Notes: generated from the letters alone by a model not told the origin. Shown: positions 28,779 through 37,834, numbered from the stretch's first letter. The stretch: 64,000 bases of DNA from Hyphomicrobiales bacterium (GCA_017304475.1 JAFKKV010000010.1:124001-188000), one strand, 5' to 3'. Program-made: numbers and translations.

Positions 28779-29801
28779 TCAGCGCCAGCCGAGGGCCGGC
28801 GCGACATGGCTGAGAATCGCCTCGATGACATGGGCATTATACGCGACCCCGAGTTGGTTCGGGACGGTCAGGAGCAGGGTGTCGGCCTCTGCGATGGCTT
28901 CGTCTTTCCGAAGCTGTTCGACGAGGATATCCGGTTCAGCGGCATAGCTGCGGCCAAAAATGGCGCGAGTGCTGTCGCCGAGTTGGCCGATCGTGTCCTC
29001 GTTGTCGTTGCCGCGGCCGAAATAGGCGCGGTCGCGATCGTCCACCAGCGCGAAAATGCTGCGGCTGACCGACACCCGCGGCTCGCGCGCGTGACCGGCC
29101 GCCTTCCACGCCTCGCGGAAGATCCGGATCTGCTCTGCTTGCTGGATATGAAACGGGCGTCCGTTCTCGTCGGTCTTGAGCGTCGAACTTTGCAGGTTCA
29201 TGCCAAGCTTGGCGGCCCAGGTCGCCGTGGCATTGGAGCTGGCACCCCACCAGATTCGATCACGCAGGCCCGGCGAATGTGGCTCGACGCGCAGGAGACC
29301 GGGAGGGTTCGGGAACATCGGCTGCGGGTTCGGGCGCGCAAAGCCCTCGCCGCGCAATACCTCCAGCAGAACCTCCGTATGGCCGCGGGCCATCTCGGCA
29401 TCGGTCATCCCCTCGGGCGGGGCGTAGCCGAAATGCCTCCATCCGTCGATCACCTGCTCCGGTGAACCGCGGCTGATGCCCAGCTGCAGGCGGCCACCAC
29501 CGATGAGGTCGGCCGCGCCCGCATCCTCAGCCATGTAAAGCGGGTTCTCGTAGCGCATGTCGATGACCGCCGTGCCGATCTCGATCCGCTTGGTTCGCGC
29601 ACCGACGGCAGCGAGCAACGGAAACGGCGAGCCGAGCTGGCGGGCAAAGTGATGCACCCGGAAATAGGCCCCGTCCGCGCCAAGCTCTTCGGCGGCGACG
29701 GCGAGATCGATCGATTGCAGCAGGGCATCGGACGCCGATCGCGTCTGCGACTGGGGCGAAGGGGTCCAATGGCCAAAGGACAGAAAACCGATCTTTTTCA
29801 T
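28779..29801 (-). CDS. LLM-class flavin-dependent oxidoreductase
   Basis: 340-residue bacterial luciferase-like monooxygenase fold (F420/FMN type). Indicators are KKIGFLSFGHW at the N-terminus, ADGAYFRVHHF, the RIEIGTAVIDMRYENPLYMAEDA block and GRLQLGISRGSPEQVI. Enzymes of this class use reduced flavin and oxygen on diverse small molecules; the substrate is unknown. The start is the second of two nearby ATGs, giving GGGA eight bases upstream; the long reading frame adds an unconserved 57-residue extension. The N-terminus points towards the TetR gene, but 430 bases separate them. Confidence 0.88.
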   Translation of the reverse strand: MKKIGFLSFGHWTPSPQSQTRSASDALLQSIDLAVAAEELGADGAYFRVHHFARQLGSPFPLLAAVGARTKRIEIGTAVIDMRYENPLYMAEDAGAADLIGGGRLQLGISRGSPEQVIDGWRHFGYAPPEGMTDAEMARGHTEVLLEVLRGEGFARPNPQPMFPNPPGLLRVEPHSPGLRDRIWWGASSNATATWAAKLGMNLQSSTLKTDENGRPFHIQQAEQIRIFREAWKAAGHAREPRVSVSRSIFALVDDRDRAYFGRGNDNEDTIGQLGDSTRAIFGRSYAAEPDILVEQLRKDEAIAEADTLLLTVPNQLGVAYNAHVIEAILSHVAPALGWR

Positions 29802-30231
29802 GAACATGTCCCGTGGGGTGAGCAATGCCGCCCCAACTGGCGTGCGCCGGAGAATATGCCAGGCATCCGACGCGGCACGCCCGACAAGCTCCACCGAAAC
29901 TGGCGCCGGCGCGCGGAGTGTTCCGCGCGCCGGCTTTGGTGGCGCTCGATCTCGGAAGCACGGGAACCGCACCCACCAGCGATCGAGGCTTATGATCCGG
30001 GACTTCTCCCGTTGTCGAAACTAAGCGGCGAAGGCCGACTTAGGTGACCCGGTGTGATCTCCCGCAATCATGATCTGGCTGGACACTGGATCACCTCCTC
30101 TCGGTTGGTTGCACATCCGCCTAAGATGGAGCGGGAGTGCAGGCCTGTAAACCCTGTCCGAAAAGTTTGGCATCGACGGCTCGGCCCGCGACGGTCGGCC
30201 GGCACGAAAGCGCATCGCGCCCGCCGCCTCG
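29802..30231. other. 430-base intergenic region with no supported gene
   Basis: This stretch separates the oxidoreductase from the tetR gene. The middle (about 30005-30180) is less GC-rich than its surroundings and holds a short minus-strand frame ending SPKSAFAA that resembles nothing I can name. The compositional change suggests a decayed mobile-element or gene fragment, but no terminal repeats or transposase motif were found. Confidence 0.3.
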
Positions 30232-30807
30232 TCAGCCGGCTGTCGCTCGCATGTCGATGGCACGCACCTGTTCGAGCAGCTGCTGCGCCACCACTTCGAA
30301 CGGCTCCAGGCTCTTGTCGGCCCTGCTCAGGACGACGGCGCCCTCGGCCGAGGCGATCAGCACCGTGGCCAGGCGCAGCGCCTGCGCGGGCGACAGCCCG
30401 CCTTGCTCCAGCAGATCCGCCAACCGGCTTCGCCATGCGCGGAAAACCACGGTCGCGTGGGACAGCAGTTCAGCGGAGCCGCTGGCAACCGTCACGGCCA
30501 GCACCGCGCAGCCGGCCTCGCATTGGGAGCGCGTCAATACGATGCGCCAGATCGCCAGGAAGCGCTCCACCACCGCTTCGGCCGTCCCGCCCGCCACCGT
30601 CTCGAGCGCGTCCGTCAGCACCGCGCCGGCCTGGTCTACCGCCGCCCCGATGAGCTGGTCCTTTCCGCCCGGAAAGTGGTGATAGAGCGAACCGCGCGGC
30701 GCGCCAGTGGCCGCCAGCACCTCCGAAAACGACGTGGATTGGAGACCGCGGCGCGCGAGCAGTGCCATCGCGCCGTCGACCATCCGCTTGCGGACCTCAC
30801 CTGCCAT
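30232..30807 (-). CDS. TetR family transcriptional regulator (LmrA/YxaF type)
   Basis: 191 residues. The helix-turn-helix covers about residues 8-55: MVDGAMALLARRGLQSTSFS, then GAPRGSLYHHFPGGKDQLI, the recognition-helix signature of the LmrA/YxaF branch of TetR. The C-terminal ligand/dimer domain is all-helical, with CEAGCAVLAV. It likely represses the divergent exported-protein gene, and itself, through the paired TGACGGTCA sites in the 105-base gap. An upstream in-frame TTG would lengthen it by 11 residues; the ATG was preferred because it starts next to the first helix. Confidence 0.9.
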   Translation of the reverse strand: MAGEVRKRMVDGAMALLARRGLQSTSFSEVLAATGAPRGSLYHHFPGGKDQLIGAAVDQAGAVLTDALETVAGGTAEAVVERFLAIWRIVLTRSQCEAGCAVLAVTVASGSAELLSHATVVFRAWRSRLADLLEQGGLSPAQALRLATVLIASAEGAVVLSRADKSLEPFEVVAQQLLEQVRAIDMRATAG

Positions 30808-30845
30808 CACCCGATTCCATCCGTTTTTCTCCCAAGGCAAAAATA

Positions 30846-30889
30846 TATGACGGTCGTCCTAGTCGATGCTACTATGACGGTCATCATAG
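30846..30889. promoter_or_regulatory. Probable TetR operator pair between tetR and the exported-protein gene
   Basis: Two copies of TATGACGGTC start 27 bases apart. The second is inside a perfect 11-base palindrome ATGAC-G-GTCAT within a longer CTATGA...TCATAG dyad. The first carries one mismatch in its right half (GTCGT). TetR proteins of the LmrA/YxaF branch bind short palindromes centred on a C/G step, and the position between divergent starts is right. Binding is inferred. Confidence 0.65.
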
Positions 30890-30912
30890 ATCGCTCGTCG
30901 GAATTTCACGCC

Positions 30913-31593
30913 ATGGCCCATCGCCGTCACACCGCGCGTTCGCTTCTGCAACTCCTCGTCCTCACCGTAGCGCTGGCTGCCGCCGGCACCGCGGCCACCG
31001 CGCAACCCAGCCAAGGAAACACTGCCGTGACCCTAGACCAGATCAAGCAGGCTCTTGTCGGCCATTGGGCCAGCATCGCTCCCGAAATTCGGCCCAGCGC
31101 CCTCAAGAACGCCGACGGCACGCTCAAGCCTTTTTACCTGACGCGGGACTTCAAGGCCCTGCCGGGCGACCGTTTCGAGCTCACCATCGTCAGCTCCGCC
31201 GACCCTCTTGGCAGGGTCCCGCTGTCGCGCATCCTGATCAAGGGCCACATGCACTGGCGCGGCGACCACCCGATCGCGAACGGCGCCCAGAAGGTCGACT
31301 TCGTGGCCGACGAGGCCTACGAGGTCACACCTCTGCTGCAAGGCTTTGCGGATGTGCTGAACCAGGTCGCGGCTCAGGACTACGCCAGGTGGGAGGTCGG
31401 CAAGACGCAGAGCGTGTTCGGCAAGACATTCGCGCCGTTCGGCTTGGCCGCCGGCAGGAACTTCATGGAATATGACCTGGTCTACCTCGCGCACGGCATG
31501 CTGTTCTGGGGCGCGCGCAACATCGATGGGCGCGGTTTCGACACCGAAGAGAACCGCCCCACCAACCTGCAGATCCCCATGGCGCGTCAGTAG
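30913..31593 (+). CDS. Exported protein of unknown function under TetR control
   Basis: 226 residues. The signal peptide (RRHTARSLLQLLVLTVALA..., cleavage near ATA|QPS) is clear. The mature protein has no cysteine and several aromatic-rich segments (GHMHWRGDHP, YDLVYLAHGMLFWG) and might be a beta-rich ligand-binding fold, but I do not recognise a family. An ATG 13 codons upstream falls inside the operator, so this ATG is used. The divergent TetR gene and operator suggest induction by a small molecule. It ends about 260 bases before tRNA-Glu; nothing else was found in that gap. Confidence 0.8.
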   Translation: MAHRRHTARSLLQLLVLTVALAAAGTAATAQPSQGNTAVTLDQIKQALVGHWASIAPEIRPSALKNADGTLKPFYLTRDFKALPGDRFELTIVSSADPLGRVPLSRILIKGHMHWRGDHPIANGAQKVDFVADEAYEVTPLLQGFADVLNQVAAQDYARWEVGKTQSVFGKTFAPFGLAAGRNFMEYDLVYLAHGMLFWGARNIDGRGFDTEENRPTNLQIPMARQ

Positions 31594-31853
31594 AGACCAG
31601 TGGGCGCATGACATCGCGCATTCGCCCACCCGACTTGGCGGATCGGCCGGGATGCCCGGCCGGCCGTCTGCTGGACGACGGGTTGCCTTCCCGAAGAATG
31701 CCGGAGGGCCGAGCTCCACTCCGATGACGCGGAACAGGTGACGATGCCGCGCGATGCGACGATGCACCGGGTGACGCAAATCAGGTCGAAAAGGTGAAGC
31801 TCTACGAACCGGTTTGATGAACCGGCATCCAAATCATCGACTTGGCGGAAATT

Positions 31854-31929
31854 TGGCGCTCCCTAGGGGACTCGAACCCCTGTTTTCGCCGTGAGAGGGC
31901 GACGTCCTAGACCGCTAGACGAAGGGAGC
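31854..31929 (-). tRNA. tRNA-Glu, anticodon CTC
   Basis: A complete cloverleaf reads on the minus strand. The acceptor GCTCCCT pairs with AGGGAGC and the discriminator is G. The anticodon stem is TCGCC/GGCGA with loop CTCTCAC, giving anticodon CTC (reads GAG). The T-arm is GGGGTTCGAGTCCCC and the 3' CCA is encoded. Length is 76 nt with no intron. Confidence 0.97.
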
Positions 31930-32048
31930 GCGGCCGCATTCGCTGCGGAGCGCGCTTCATAAGCGGAAAGGGTCACGCCGGTCAAGAACGCTGACGCCGA
32001 TCGCGCGTGTTTTCCCCGGCGCGCGCTTTCGCGCCGCGCGGCGCTTGA

Positions 32049-32399
32049 TCAGGGCCGCGGCACCTGCGGTCCGCCGACCGTGATCCGGTGCACTTCCTTC
32101 AGCGATTTCAGGTCATAGACGACAATGACCGGCAGGCCGCCCTGATCATAGGTCACGGTCAGCTGGCTATCGGCGGCGACCGCCGAGATCACCTTGGCGC
32201 CCTGTGGGTCGATGGCGCCGACCCGGACCGGTCCAGACGGCCCCTGCCCGCCCATCAGCCGATAGGCGATCACCGCCAGCACCGTGCCGACGCCGGCGAT
32301 CATGATGATCGAGGAGACGATCGAGATGCGGCGGATCTTGGCGACGACGGCTTCGCTCGCGGGGTCGTTGACATCGGGATCGGAGGAAGTGTTGTTCAT
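32049..32399 (-). CDS. Small single-pass membrane protein (DUF6476-like)
   Basis: 116 residues. A hydrophilic N-terminus (MNNTSSDPDVNDPASEA) precedes one membrane helix (about residues 27-48, SIIMIAGVGTVLAVIAYRLM). The periplasmic C-terminal domain has short beta strands (LTVTYDQGG, IVVYDLKSLKEVHRI). Length, topology and position beside rluD match the alphaproteobacterial DUF6476 family; function is unknown. The start codon is only 25 bases from the divergent rluD start. Confidence 0.75.
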   Translation of the reverse strand: MNNTSSDPDVNDPASEAVVAKIRRISIVSSIIMIAGVGTVLAVIAYRLMGGQGPSGPVRVGAIDPQGAKVISAVAADSQLTVTYDQGGLPVIVVYDLKSLKEVHRITVGGPQVPRP

Positions 32400-32424
32400 C
32401 GCGCAATCTGAAGGAGTTTCGGGC

Positions 32425-33408
32425 GTGGCGGACGAGATGCAGGATTTCGTGGTGGGAGCGGACGAGGCGCGCGAGCGGCTCGACCGGCTCTTGGCGCGCC
32501 ACATACCCTCGCTGAGCCGGTCGCGCCTGAAGGCGCTGATCGAGGCGGGGCACGTCACGCTGAGCGGCCGGACCATGACGGATGCCGGCCAAAGGGTCAA
32601 TCAAGGCGACCAGGTGCGGCTCGCCGTGCCCGAACCGGAGGACCCGACGCCGCGGGGCGAAGCGATCCCGCTCGACGTCGTCTTCGAGGATGACGAGCTG
32701 ATCGTCATCGACAAGCCGGCCGGCCTCGTTGTCCATCCGGCCGCCGGCCATTGGACCGGCACCCTGGTCAATGCGCTGATCGCCCATTGCGGTGCGAGCC
32801 TGTCGGGCATTGGCGGCGTCCGGCGCCCGGGTATCGTCCATCGGCTCGACAAGGACACCACCGGCCTGATGGTGGTCGCCAAGACCGATCGCGCCCATGT
32901 CGCGCTGAGCCGGCAATTCGCCGACCATGGCCGGTCCGGACCTTTGGAGCGCGCCTATGTCGCGCTGGTCTGGGGCCGGCCGAAACCCGACGCCTTCACG
33001 ATCGACCAGCCGCTCGACCGCGACCCGCGCAACCGCGAGCGGATCGCGGTGCGCCAGGGCGGCCGCGAGGCCATCACCCATGTCGGCGTCGAGGCATCCT
33101 TTCTCGACGGGCTGGTCGCCGAGGTGTCCTGCCGGCTGGAAACCGGACGCACCCATCAGATCCGCGTCCATATGGCGCATCTCGGCTTTCCGCTGCTCGG
33201 CGACGAGACCTACGCCAAGGGTTTCAAGACCAAGGTCAGCAAATTGCCGGAGCCCGCACGCCTGGCGCTCGACCGTCTCGGCCGTCAGGCCCTGCATGCG
33301 GCCGTGCTGGGCTTCGCCCATCCGGTCAGCGGCGAGGTCTTGCATTTCGAGAGCCCGCTGCCGACCGACATGCAGCACCTCGTCGAAGCCCTGGGCGACC
33401 CCGCATAG
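32425..33408 (+). CDS. rluD: Ribosomal large-subunit pseudouridine synthase, RluA/RluD family
   Basis: 327 residues. An N-terminal S4 RNA-binding domain (about 12-75, ARERLDRLLARH) is followed by the RluA catalytic domain with the HRLDKDTTGLMVVAK motif, whose Asp is catalytic, and ETGRTHQIRVHM. RluD isomerises uridines in helix 69 of 23S rRNA. The GTG start is fixed by a perfect AAGGAG eight bases upstream; the open frame further back overlaps the divergent DUF6476-like gene. It lies upstream of rpoH in the same direction. Other RluA paralogues (RluC) are possible but the S4 domain and size fit RluD. Confidence 0.9.
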   Translation: MADEMQDFVVGADEARERLDRLLARHIPSLSRSRLKALIEAGHVTLSGRTMTDAGQRVNQGDQVRLAVPEPEDPTPRGEAIPLDVVFEDDELIVIDKPAGLVVHPAAGHWTGTLVNALIAHCGASLSGIGGVRRPGIVHRLDKDTTGLMVVAKTDRAHVALSRQFADHGRSGPLERAYVALVWGRPKPDAFTIDQPLDRDPRNRERIAVRQGGREAITHVGVEASFLDGLVAEVSCRLETGRTHQIRVHMAHLGFPLLGDETYAKGFKTKVSKLPEPARLALDRLGRQALHAAVLGFAHPVSGEVLHFESPLPTDMQHLVEALGDPA

Positions 33409-33728
33409 AGCGGCAAAGCGGCTGCGGGCCTGAATTGCATGAACCGCCGGCGCTCACGGGAACGTGCGGCGATGTGATTATCCGCTTTCGCAGGTGCAGC
33501 GTATAAAGCGAGAAGGCTGCGGGGCCTCTCGTGCAATTCTGCAAAGAAGCTTCGCGGATTATGGCGCTCCCGGGGGTCGCAAAGCCACCCTTCCGCCATC
33601 ATGTTGAGTACATATATGAGGGTGCTACGGCTGGCGTTTCGCAGCCGTGCGCTACGGGTTGCCTGGGCCTTGGGGCAGGCGATCCGGGCTCGCCGGATGG
33701 TCCGGGGGCCGAGATTAAGGAGAGCTAT
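33409..33728 (+). other. rpoH leader region with potential hairpins
   Basis: 320 bases between rluD and rpoH. Just before the start lie two short inverted repeats, GCCTG...CAGGC (33661-33680) and ATCCGG...CCGGAT (33682-33698), followed by AAGGAG. They could fold the leader near the ribosome-binding site. A weak promoter-like TTATCC/TATAAA pair, 18 bases apart, is present around 33480-33508. No small gene was supported. Confidence 0.35.
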
Positions 33729-34628
33729 ATGGCTTATGCTGCTTCTCTTCCCATCCTCTCCGCGGAAGCGGGTCTGTCGCGTTATCTCGACCAGATCCGC
33801 AAGTTTCCGATGCTGCAGCCGCAAGAGGAATACATGCTCGCCAAGAGCTGGCGCGAACACGGCGACAGCAAGGCGGCACACAAACTCGTCACGTCTCACC
33901 TTCGCCTCGTCGCCAAGATCGCGATGGGCTATCGCGGCTACGGCCTGCCGATCGGTGAAGTCGTGTCCGAAGGCAATGTCGGCCTCATGCAGGCGGTGAA
34001 GCGGTTCGAGCCCGACAAGGGCTTCCGTCTCGCCACCTATGCCATGTGGTGGATCAAGGCTTCGATTCAAGAATATATCCTGCGCTCCTGGTCGCTCGTG
34101 AAAATGGGCACGACCGCGAACCAGAAGAAGCTGTTCTTCAACCTGCGCAAGGCCAAGAGCTCGATCTCGGCGCTGGAGGACGGCGACCTTCGTCCCGACC
34201 AGGTCAAGGTCATCGCCACCAAGCTCGGTGTCGAGGAGCAGGACGTCATCGACATGAACCGCCGGCTCGGCGGTGATGCGTCGCTGAACGCGCCGCTGCG
34301 CGAGGACGGCGACGGCGAGTGGCAGGACTGGCTGGCCGACGACAGCGACAGCCAGGAGAACGTGCTGGCCGAGAGCGAGGAGAGCGACAACCGGCGCAGC
34401 GCGCTGATGAAGGCGTTGACCGTGCTCAATGAGCGCGAGCGCATCATCTTCGAGGAACGCCGGCTGAAGGACGATCCGATCACGCTGGAGGAACTTGCCG
34501 AGCGCTTCGGCGTGTCGCGCGAGCGTGTCCGCCAGATCGAGGTTCGCGCCTTCGAGAAGGTCCAGGATGCCGTGGTGAAGTCGATGCGGGCGCTCGAGGG
34601 CGCTCCGGCGGCCATCGCCGCCCATTGA
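33729..34628 (+). CDS. rpoH: Heat-shock sigma factor RpoH (sigma-32)
   Basis: 299 residues with sigma-70 regions 2 to 4 in order. Region 2.1-2.4 includes LVTSHLRLVAKIAMGYRGYGLP and FRLATYAMWWIKASIQEYILRSWSLVK. The diagnostic RpoH box follows (QKKLFFNLRK). Region 4.2 has the helix-turn-helix TLEELAERFGVSRERVRQIEVRAFEKV. It directs RNA polymerase to heat-shock and protein-folding stress promoters. The start is set by AAGGAG seven bases before the ATG; the open frame extends upstream but is not conserved. A strong terminator lies just after the stop. Confidence 0.97.
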   Translation: MAYAASLPILSAEAGLSRYLDQIRKFPMLQPQEEYMLAKSWREHGDSKAAHKLVTSHLRLVAKIAMGYRGYGLPIGEVVSEGNVGLMQAVKRFEPDKGFRLATYAMWWIKASIQEYILRSWSLVKMGTTANQKKLFFNLRKAKSSISALEDGDLRPDQVKVIATKLGVEEQDVIDMNRRLGGDASLNAPLREDGDGEWQDWLADDSDSQENVLAESEESDNRRSALMKALTVLNERERIIFEERRLKDDPITLEELAERFGVSRERVRQIEVRAFEKVQDAVVKSMRALEGAPAAIAAH

Positions 34629-34655
34629 TCAGCCCGGCCGGGCTTTAAAAATGCC

Positions 34656-34686
34656 AAAGGGGAGGTCCGCGAGGACCTCCCCTTTT
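34656..34686. terminator. Bidirectional intrinsic terminator after rpoH
   Basis: A 13-bp perfect stem (AAAGGGGAGGTCC / GGACCTCCCCTTT, loop GCGA) carries a T run on the right and an A run on the left. It can stop rpoH transcripts and those of the convergent Pro/Ala-rich membrane protein gene. Confidence 0.93.
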
Positions 34687-34708
34687 CTTGTGCGCAAAGG
34701 GCTGGCGG

Positions 34709-36337
34709 TTACTGTCCCCAGGCCGACAGGGCTTCCTCGAAGGCCCGGTCGCCCGCGACCCCCTTCTCGATGGTCAGAATGGCGCGACGGCCACTGTCGT
34801 AGCGCATGGGAATATCGATGAAGGCGCGCGAGCGCAGCGCCTCGATATTGCTCGCCTTGTCCGTGTCGAGTGCCGCCGACAGGCCGATGAAGAAGAAGCC
34901 GTTGGTCACCCGCACGGCCTGGCCGACCAGCGGCACGCCACGCGCCTGCTCGGACGGCTTCATCAGCACGCCGGGCACTTCGGCCACGCCGCCGAACTGG
35001 AAGTCACGCGGCAGCGCGAAGACCACTTCGATCGTATGGGTCGCCGGCAAGGTCTCGTCGAGATTGCGCCGGATCGTCAGCGTCACCGTCATGCGACGCT
35101 CGGGGATCGTCACTTCCCCCATCAGCACCAGATCCGGCGGCTGGCCGCGACCGACGCTGACGGTCTGCGTGCGCCAGACGACCGAACCCTGCATGAGCGT
35201 GCCGGCTTGATTGCCCGGCGTTTCCTCGAACAGCGCGGCGCGCTGGGCGACCGCCAGCGAAGCCGGCGGCGCGGCAGGCGGCGCGGCAGGCGGCGGCGCG
35301 GCCGGAGCAGGCGTCGGAGCAGCGACATCAGGCGCAGGCGGCGATGACGCGGCCGGAGCAGGCGCGGCCGGCGTCGGAGCAGGCTGAACAGCGGCCGTAT
35401 CCGGCACAGGGGTCGGAGCCGGAGCCGGCGTCGGAGACACGGCCGGCGGTTCGGCCGGCGCTGGCGTCGCGACCTGCGGCGGCGCGGCATCCGGAGCCGG
35501 CGCGGGGGCAGGCGTCGGCTCGGCCGGCCGCGGTGCGACCGGCGCCGGCGTATCGCCGCCGACGCGGTCGGTGATTTTCGGCCGCTCGCTATCCGGCACC
35601 GCCGGCGCAGGGGCTGCGGGCGCAGGCGGGCGCTGGGCCGCGACCTGCGGCTGCTGCCGGCCCGGCTGCGTTGCGAAATACCAGCCGACGCCGCCGGCGG
35701 CCGCCAGGATTACCAGGACCAGGCCCGCCGCGATCAGTCCGCCCCGGCCCTTGCGTCCCGGCTCGGCCTGGTCATCGGCACCCAGCACGGAAACCCGCGG
35801 CCGGATCGGCGCCAGCGACGATTCGCGCGGGCCATCGCCGAGCGACGGCGCACCGAGCGCAGGCTCCGCCGGTTCGGCCGCCGCGCCATGGCCGAACTCG
35901 ACCGTCGGCTCCAGCCGCTGCGGCACGGTCTCCGGCGTATCGGAAGCAACGAGCTGATCCTGCGCGACACGTTTGGCATTGGCCGCCGCATCGCCGAGCG
36001 CTTCGGCCTCATGGGCCGCATCGCTGACCGCCCTGGCGCCGTCGACCGAAACCGGTTCGGTCCTGACCGTCGCGACCGCCGCCGCAATGCCGGCCAGTTC
36101 GCGTTCCATCATGGCGTCGAGCGTCTCGGCCGAACTGTCGGCCTCGACCTTGCGGATCGCATCCTCCAGCGACAACCGCTCGCGCGTGATATGCTCCTCC
36201 GCGAGCGGCGGATCCATGCCACGCAATTGCGCGATCAAGGCTGTCCGCGCGCGGTCATAGACCGCGCGGCGCGCCTCGCCTGTGTTCTCCGTCAAAGCCG
36301 TGACGGCCCGGGAGATCAAGGGCGTGTAATCGGCCAT
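34709..36337 (-). CDS. Pro/Ala-rich single-pass membrane protein of unknown function
   Basis: 542 residues. The N-terminal cytoplasmic helical segment (MADYTPLISRAVTALTENTG..., about 1-65) looks conserved. A charged linker follows, with one membrane helix at about 200-221. A long Pro/Ala repeat stretch (about 230-370, [14 protein letters not shown]) likely spans the periplasm or cell wall. The C-terminal 170 residues form a beta-rich domain (VWRTQTVSVGRGQPPDLVLMGEV...). The start is uncertain: a GTG 11 codons upstream is also possible. The neighbouring purA gives no functional clue. The layout resembles envelope-spanning proteins of the TonB type, but no TonB domain is seen. Confidence 0.8.
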   Translation of the reverse strand: MADYTPLISRAVTALTENTGEARRAVYDRARTALIAQLRGMDPPLAEEHITRERLSLEDAIRKVEADSSAETLDAMMERELAGIAAAVATVRTEPVSVDGARAVSDAAHEAEALGDAAANAKRVAQDQLVASDTPETVPQRLEPTVEFGHGAAAEPAEPALGAPSLGDGPRESSLAPIRPRVSVLGADDQAEPGRKGRGGLIAAGLVLVILAAAGGVGWYFATQPGRQQPQVAAQRPPAPAAPAPAVPDSERPKITDRVGGDTPAPVAPRPAEPTPAPAPAPDAAPPQVATPAPAEPPAVSPTPAPAPTPVPDTAAVQPAPTPAAPAPAASSPPAPDVAAPTPAPAAPPPAAPPAAPPASLAVAQRAALFEETPGNQAGTLMQGSVVWRTQTVSVGRGQPPDLVLMGEVTIPERRMTVTLTIRRNLDETLPATHTIEVVFALPRDFQFGGVAEVPGVLMKPSEQARGVPLVGQAVRVTNGFFFIGLSAALDTDKASNIEALRSRAFIDIPMRYDSGRRAILTIEKGVAGDRAFEEALSAWGQ

Positions 36338-36385
36338 CGCGCTGTGCTCTGTCGCCTCCCCTGGGGACACCGTCCCCCTGACACT

Positions 36386-37675
36386 CTACTCGAACGGATT
36401 GCGTACGAGAATCGTGTCGTCGCGCTCCGGGCTGGTTGATAGTAGGGCAACCGGGCAACCGATCAATTCCTCGATGCGGCGCACATATTTGATCGCCTGG
36501 GCCGGCAGTTCGCCCCAGGAGCGGGCCCCCGCCGTGCCCGAGGGCCAACCTTCGATCGTCTCGTAGATCGGCTTGATCCTGGCCTGGGCTTCCTGGCTCG
36601 ACGGCAGGAGGTCGATCCGCTTGCCGTCCAGCTCATAGGCCACGCAGACCTGGATCTCCTCGAACGCGTCGAGAATATCGAGCTTGGTCAGCGCGATGCC
36701 GTCGATGCCGCTGGTCTTGACGGCCTGGCGCACCAGGACCGCGTCGAACCAGCCGCAGCGGCGCTTGCGCCCGGTGACGACACCGAATTCGCGGCCGCGC
36801 TCGCCCATGATCCGGCCGTTCTCGTCATCGAGCTCGGTCGGGAAGGGGCCGCCGCCGACCCGCGTGGTATAGGCCTTGGTGATGCCGAGCACATAATTGA
36901 CCGCACCCGGACCCATGCCCGAACCGGCGGCGGCCTGGCCGGCCACCGTGTTGGACGAGGTCACGAAGGGATAAGTGCCGTGGTCGATGTCGAGCAGCGT
37001 GCCCTGGGCGCCCTCGAACAGGATCCGCTTGCCAGCCCGCTTCTCGTTATAGAGCAGGTCGAATACCGGCTCGACATAGGGCAGCACCTTGGGCGCGACC
37101 TCGGCGAGTTCGTCATAGATCGCCTGCGGCTCGATCTCGGCCAGCCGGAGGCCGCGGCGCAGCGCGTTGTGATGGGTGAGGAGCCGCTCGATCTTCGGCA
37201 TCAGAGCGCTCAGATCGGCAAGATCGGTCATGCGGATGGCGCGCCGGCCGACCTTGTCCTCATAGGCCGGGCCGATGCCGCGCCCGGTGGTGCCGATCTT
37301 GGTCCCGGCCGTATTGGCCGATTCGCGATGCAGGTCGAGCTCGCGGTGCAACGACAGGATCAGGCAGGCATTCTCGGCCACCCGGAGCGTCTCCGGCGTG
37401 ATCGACACGCCCTGCGCCGACACCCGCTCGATTTCCGCGATCAGGGCATGCGGGTCGATGACCACGCCATTGCCGATCACCGAAAGCTTGCCGCGGACGA
37501 TACCCGACGGCAGCAGCGACAATTTATAGGTGACGCCGTCAATGACCAGCGTATGTCCGGCATTGTGGCCGCCCTGAAAACGGACCACCGCATCGGCCTG
37601 GTTCGACAACCAGTCGACGATCTTGCCTTTGCCCTCGTCGCCCCACTGGGAACCGACGACCACCACGTTTGCCAT
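36386..37675 (-). CDS. purA: Adenylosuccinate synthetase
   Basis: 429 residues, normal length. It joins IMP and aspartate using GTP to form adenylosuccinate, the first committed step to [19 protein letters not shown] (P-loop and catalytic Asp) is at the N-terminus, GGHNAGHT at about 37, and the IMP-binding GIGPAYEDK near 140. The later [22 protein letters not shown] and the C-terminal base-recognition LTKLDILD are all intact. The ATG follows the [10 protein letters not shown] consensus; an 11-residue upstream extension is unconserved. Confidence 0.97.
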   Translation of the reverse strand: MANVVVVGSQWGDEGKGKIVDWLSNQADAVVRFQGGHNAGHTLVIDGVTYKLSLLPSGIVRGKLSVIGNGVVIDPHALIAEIERVSAQGVSITPETLRVAENACLILSLHRELDLHRESANTAGTKIGTTGRGIGPAYEDKVGRRAIRMTDLADLSALMPKIERLLTHHNALRRGLRLAEIEPQAIYDELAEVAPKVLPYVEPVFDLLYNEKRAGKRILFEGAQGTLLDIDHGTYPFVTSSNTVAGQAAAGSGMGPGAVNYVLGITKAYTTRVGGGPFPTELDDENGRIMGERGREFGVVTGRKRRCGWFDAVLVRQAVKTSGIDGIALTKLDILDAFEEIQVCVAYELDGKRIDLLPSSQEAQARIKPIYETIEGWPSGTAGARSWGELPAQAIKYVRRIEELIGCPVALLSTSPERDDTILVRNPFE

Positions 37676-37834
37676 GGTCTCTATCCTGACCTGTTCGTGG
37701 CAAGGCAAACCCCGACCGCGCGCTCATCGCGATGGCCGGGGTCCTTGCACTGTGCGGATAAAGGATCATGACAAAGGTGGCAAGTCCGCCGGACGCAGAG
37801 GCTCCTTTCTGCCGTTTCCCACAGACTTTTCGGC

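Noticed and set aside
35240..35640. Dense GCCGGCGC repeats, considered as a non-coding satellite
   Set aside because: They encode the Pro/Ala linker of the membrane protein, and the frame is kept on both sides.
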